The notes beneath the pieces are model-generated. The model was given only the letters and a program-made list of their open reading frames with translations. It had not been told where the DNA came from and did no database searches. DNA of 7,812 bases from the NCBI GenBank assembly GCA_021780625.1, contig JAJXYI010000602.1, positions 1 to 7,812 of the forward strand. Direction: 5' to 3'. The translations under genes were made by a program, and so were the position numbers. The stretch comes from a bacterium. Its GTDB lineage: Bacteria > Verrucomicrobiota > Verrucomicrobiae > Opitutales > Opitutaceae. Below, one piece after another: positions 6,368 through 7,812 of this stretch; position 1 is the stretch's first letter; each line of letters starts with the position of its first letter.

Positions 6368-7423
6368 ATGCCCCCCGACGCCGCTCCCCGTTCGATCTGC
6401 CTGGTCCGACTCTCCGCGCTCGGGGATGTCGTGATGGTGCTGCCGCTGGTCCGGGCTATGCAGTCCCGCTGGCCCGGGGTGCGGATCACCTGGGTGATCG
6501 GCCGGGCTGCGCACGCGGCGGTCGCCGGGTTGGCTGCGGAGGGGATCGAGTTCGTCGTGATCGACAAGCCCAGGCGGATTTCGGACTACCGGGCGCTCTG
6601 GCGTGCGCTGAAGGGCCGGCGTTTCGATGTGCTGCTGTGCCTCCAGGCGAGCTGGCGGGCGAACCTGATTTACCCGGGGATAGCGGCGAAGCGAAAGATT
6701 GGATACGGTCGTGACCGTGCGAAGGACCTGCACCGGTTGTTCGTGCGCGAGACGCTTCCCGATTCGCCACCGCACATCGTGGACGGTTTTTTCCAGTTTG
6801 CGGAGGCCCTGGGCATCGACCGTCCGGCGGCGGCCGACTGGAGGCTTCCGGTCGATCCCGAGGCGGACGCCTGGTGCGACCGGACGCTGCCTGCGTCGCC
6901 GTTCGTGGCCGTGAGCGCCTGCGCGAGCAAGCCGGAGCGCGACTGGCCGCTCGATCGCTGGGCCGAGCTTGTGCGCCGCGTGCATGGACGGTGGGGCCTT
7001 CCGGTCGTCCTGTTTGGCGGCCCCGGAGATCGCGAGACCGCTGCGGCGCGCGAGATCGTCGCCCGCTCCGGCGCTGATGCGCTCGACCTCGTGGGCCGGA
7101 CCCGGATTCCCCAGCTCGTAGCCGCGCTTGCCCGATGCCGGCTGCTGGTGGCGCCGGACACCGGCGCCGTGCACATCGCCAACGCCCTGGGGCGCCCAGT
7201 CGTGGGACTCTACGCCGTGGCGCCTTCCAGCCGCACCGGGCCCTATGGAAATCTCGACACCTGCGTCGACGTATTCGGCCGGGCGGTCCGTGAACTTCAG
7301 GGCCGCGATCCGGTCTCCGTCCCGTGGTCCCACCGCGTGCACGATCCCCGGGCGATGCAGCTCATCACGGTAGACGAGGTTTTTACCAAAATCGATTTGA
7401 TCCTTCGACGTGGTGAAACCTAG
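6368..7423 (+). CDS. Family 9 glycosyltransferase (LPS heptosyltransferase-like)
   Basis: A 351-residue GT-B enzyme of family 9, the family of WaaC/WaaF/WaaQ, which add heptose from ADP-heptose to the inner core of LPS on the cytoplasmic face of the inner membrane. The length is typical. The N-terminal motif VRLSALGDVVMVLPLVRAM (13-31) contains Asp20, equivalent to the catalytic Asp13 of E. coli WaaC. The middle has FDVLLCLQASWRANL (86-100). The C-terminal donor-binding half has the beta strand FVAVSACASKPERDWPLDRW (179-198), where Lys188 or Arg191 may take the role of WaaC Lys192. It ends with VAPDTGAVHIANALGRPVVG (261-280), where Asp264 matches WaaC Asp261. The start is ATG 6368, seven residues before the first beta strand. 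No Shine-Dalgarno is seen (CCGTCCCCC before the ATG). It is followed after 26 bp by a second GT9 gene, so the two are probably co-transcribed. Heptose as the true sugar is inferred from the family. Confidence 0.92.
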   Translation: MPPDAAPRSICLVRLSALGDVVMVLPLVRAMQSRWPGVRITWVIGRAAHAAVAGLAAEGIEFVVIDKPRRISDYRALWRALKGRRFDVLLCLQASWRANLIYPGIAAKRKIGYGRDRAKDLHRLFVRETLPDSPPHIVDGFFQFAEALGIDRPAAADWRLPVDPEADAWCDRTLPASPFVAVSACASKPERDWPLDRWAELVRRVHGRWGLPVVLFGGPGDRETAAAREIVARSGADALDLVGRTRIPQLVAALARCRLLVAPDTGAVHIANALGRPVVGLYAVAPSSRTGPYGNLDTCVDVFGRAVRELQGRDPVSVPWSHRVHDPRAMQLITVDEVFTKIDLILRRGET

Positions 7424-7449
7424 TTTCCGTTCCGTTTTCGTATAGAGCC

Positions 7450-7812
7450 ATGCCCCGCGTCCTCATCATCAATCCTTCGTCCTTGGTGGAAATCGTCCAC
7501 GGCCTTCAGGTCGCGACTTCGATGAAGGCGCAGTGGTCAAAATCGAAGGACCCGCTCGTGATCGACTGGGTCGTGCGCGACATCTATTCGCCGCTCGTCT
7601 CCGCCTGCGAGGCCGTCGATGCCACCTTCGTGTTCAAGCGCTTCGGGTCGACCCTCGATTTTCTGAAGCTTGTGCGCGAGATGCGGAAGACGAAGTACGA
7701 TTTCCTCTTCGATTTCCAGGGGCTGCTCAGGACTGGATTGATGACGTGGCAGGCCCATGCGAAACGCAAGGTGGGGCGAGCCAATGCACGCGAGGGGGCG
7801 TCGACCTTTTAC
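7450..7812 (+). CDS. Second family 9 glycosyltransferase, N-terminal part
   Basis: From ATG 7450 the frame is open to the window edge (121 codons), so the gene is partial. MPRVLIINPSSLVEIVHGL (1-19) aligns with the GT9 N-terminal motif, and YDFLFDFQGLLRTGLM (83-98) matches the WaaC-type DxQGLLKS block. KRKVGRANAREG (105-116) resembles the following acceptor-side segment. This makes heptosyltransferase I-like activity the best guess. The catalytic position is odd: where the family has Ser-x-Gly-Asp, this protein has Ser-Leu-Val-Glu (residues 11-14; codons for Val and Glu at 7486-7491). Whether Glu14 can act as the general base, or the enzyme has changed role, cannot be decided here. The gene follows the first GT9 gene after 26 bp, suggesting successive core-sugar additions by one transcript. 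A TATAGA (7441-7446) lies too close to the ATG to be its -10. No Shine-Dalgarno is seen beyond a GAG. Confidence 0.85.
   Translation, partial: MPRVLIINPSSLVEIVHGLQVATSMKAQWSKSKDPLVIDWVVRDIYSPLVSACEAVDATFVFKRFGSTLDFLKLVREMRKTKYDFLFDFQGLLRTGLMTWQAHAKRKVGRANAREGASTFY

Noticed and set aside
6268..6567. 100-residue N-terminal extension of the acyltransferase
   Set aside because: The extension is Ser/Thr/Ala/Arg-rich without the family's pattern, overlaps the GT9 coding region, and the ATG at 6267 gives the normal LpxL-type start and length.
5335..6714. Plus-strand 459-codon open frame across the acyltransferase gene
   Set aside because: It is antisense to a gene with intact HX4E and DQ motifs and continues out of frame into the GT9 gene; no family features were seen.
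5324..7342. Minus-strand 672-codon open frame spanning the acyltransferase and GT9 genes
   Set aside because: It is out of frame with the acyltransferase and antisense to GT9, has Arg/Pro/His-rich low-complexity composition, and crosses an intergenic region.

Overview
This window is GC-rich, densely coding DNA from a Gram-negative bacterium. It holds seven genes, two of them cut by the window edges, and all seven fit building or maintaining the outer membrane and its surface glycans. The evidence for a Gram-negative host is two glycosyltransferase family 9 (heptosyltransferase-type) genes, a lipid A-type late acyltransferase and a large DUF748/AsmA-like envelope protein. No start has a good Shine-Dalgarno sequence. 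The set would suit a high-GC Verrucomicrobiota member (Opitutaceae-like) or a proteobacterium. This is a guess from protein style, not a placement.

Left part (1-2083, minus strand): a tightly packed run reads right to left. Two paralogous family 2 glycosyltransferases (2083-1112, then 1104-136) are 7 bp apart. After a further 16 bp comes the N-terminus of a GT4-type glycosyltransferase that leaves the window at its left edge. The close spacing suggests one transcript assembling or decorating a polysaccharide. Positions 2084-2229 are a divergent intergenic region with one plausible sigma70-type promoter facing right.

Centre (2230-5331, plus strand): a 1033-residue DUF748 protein with an N-terminal membrane anchor and three repeated modules of about 215 residues, separated by Ala/Pro-rich linkers. 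It ends 18 bp from the end of a convergent lipid A acyltransferase-like gene (5350-6267, minus strand).

Right part (6268-7812): a 100-bp divergent intergenic region carries a 6-bp inverted repeat that could be an operator. It is followed by two family 9 glycosyltransferases on the plus strand. The second is truncated by the window edge and has Val-Glu where family members normally have the catalytic Gly-Asp.

Taken together, the acyltransferase would finish lipid A, the GT9 enzymes would add core sugars, the GT2/GT4 group would add further sugars, and the DUF748 protein may serve lipid or LPS traffic or envelope integrity. I saw no RNA genes, mobile elements, CRISPR arrays or obviously transferred DNA. 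I found no clearly new system; the findings are smaller points on these genes and their control regions.
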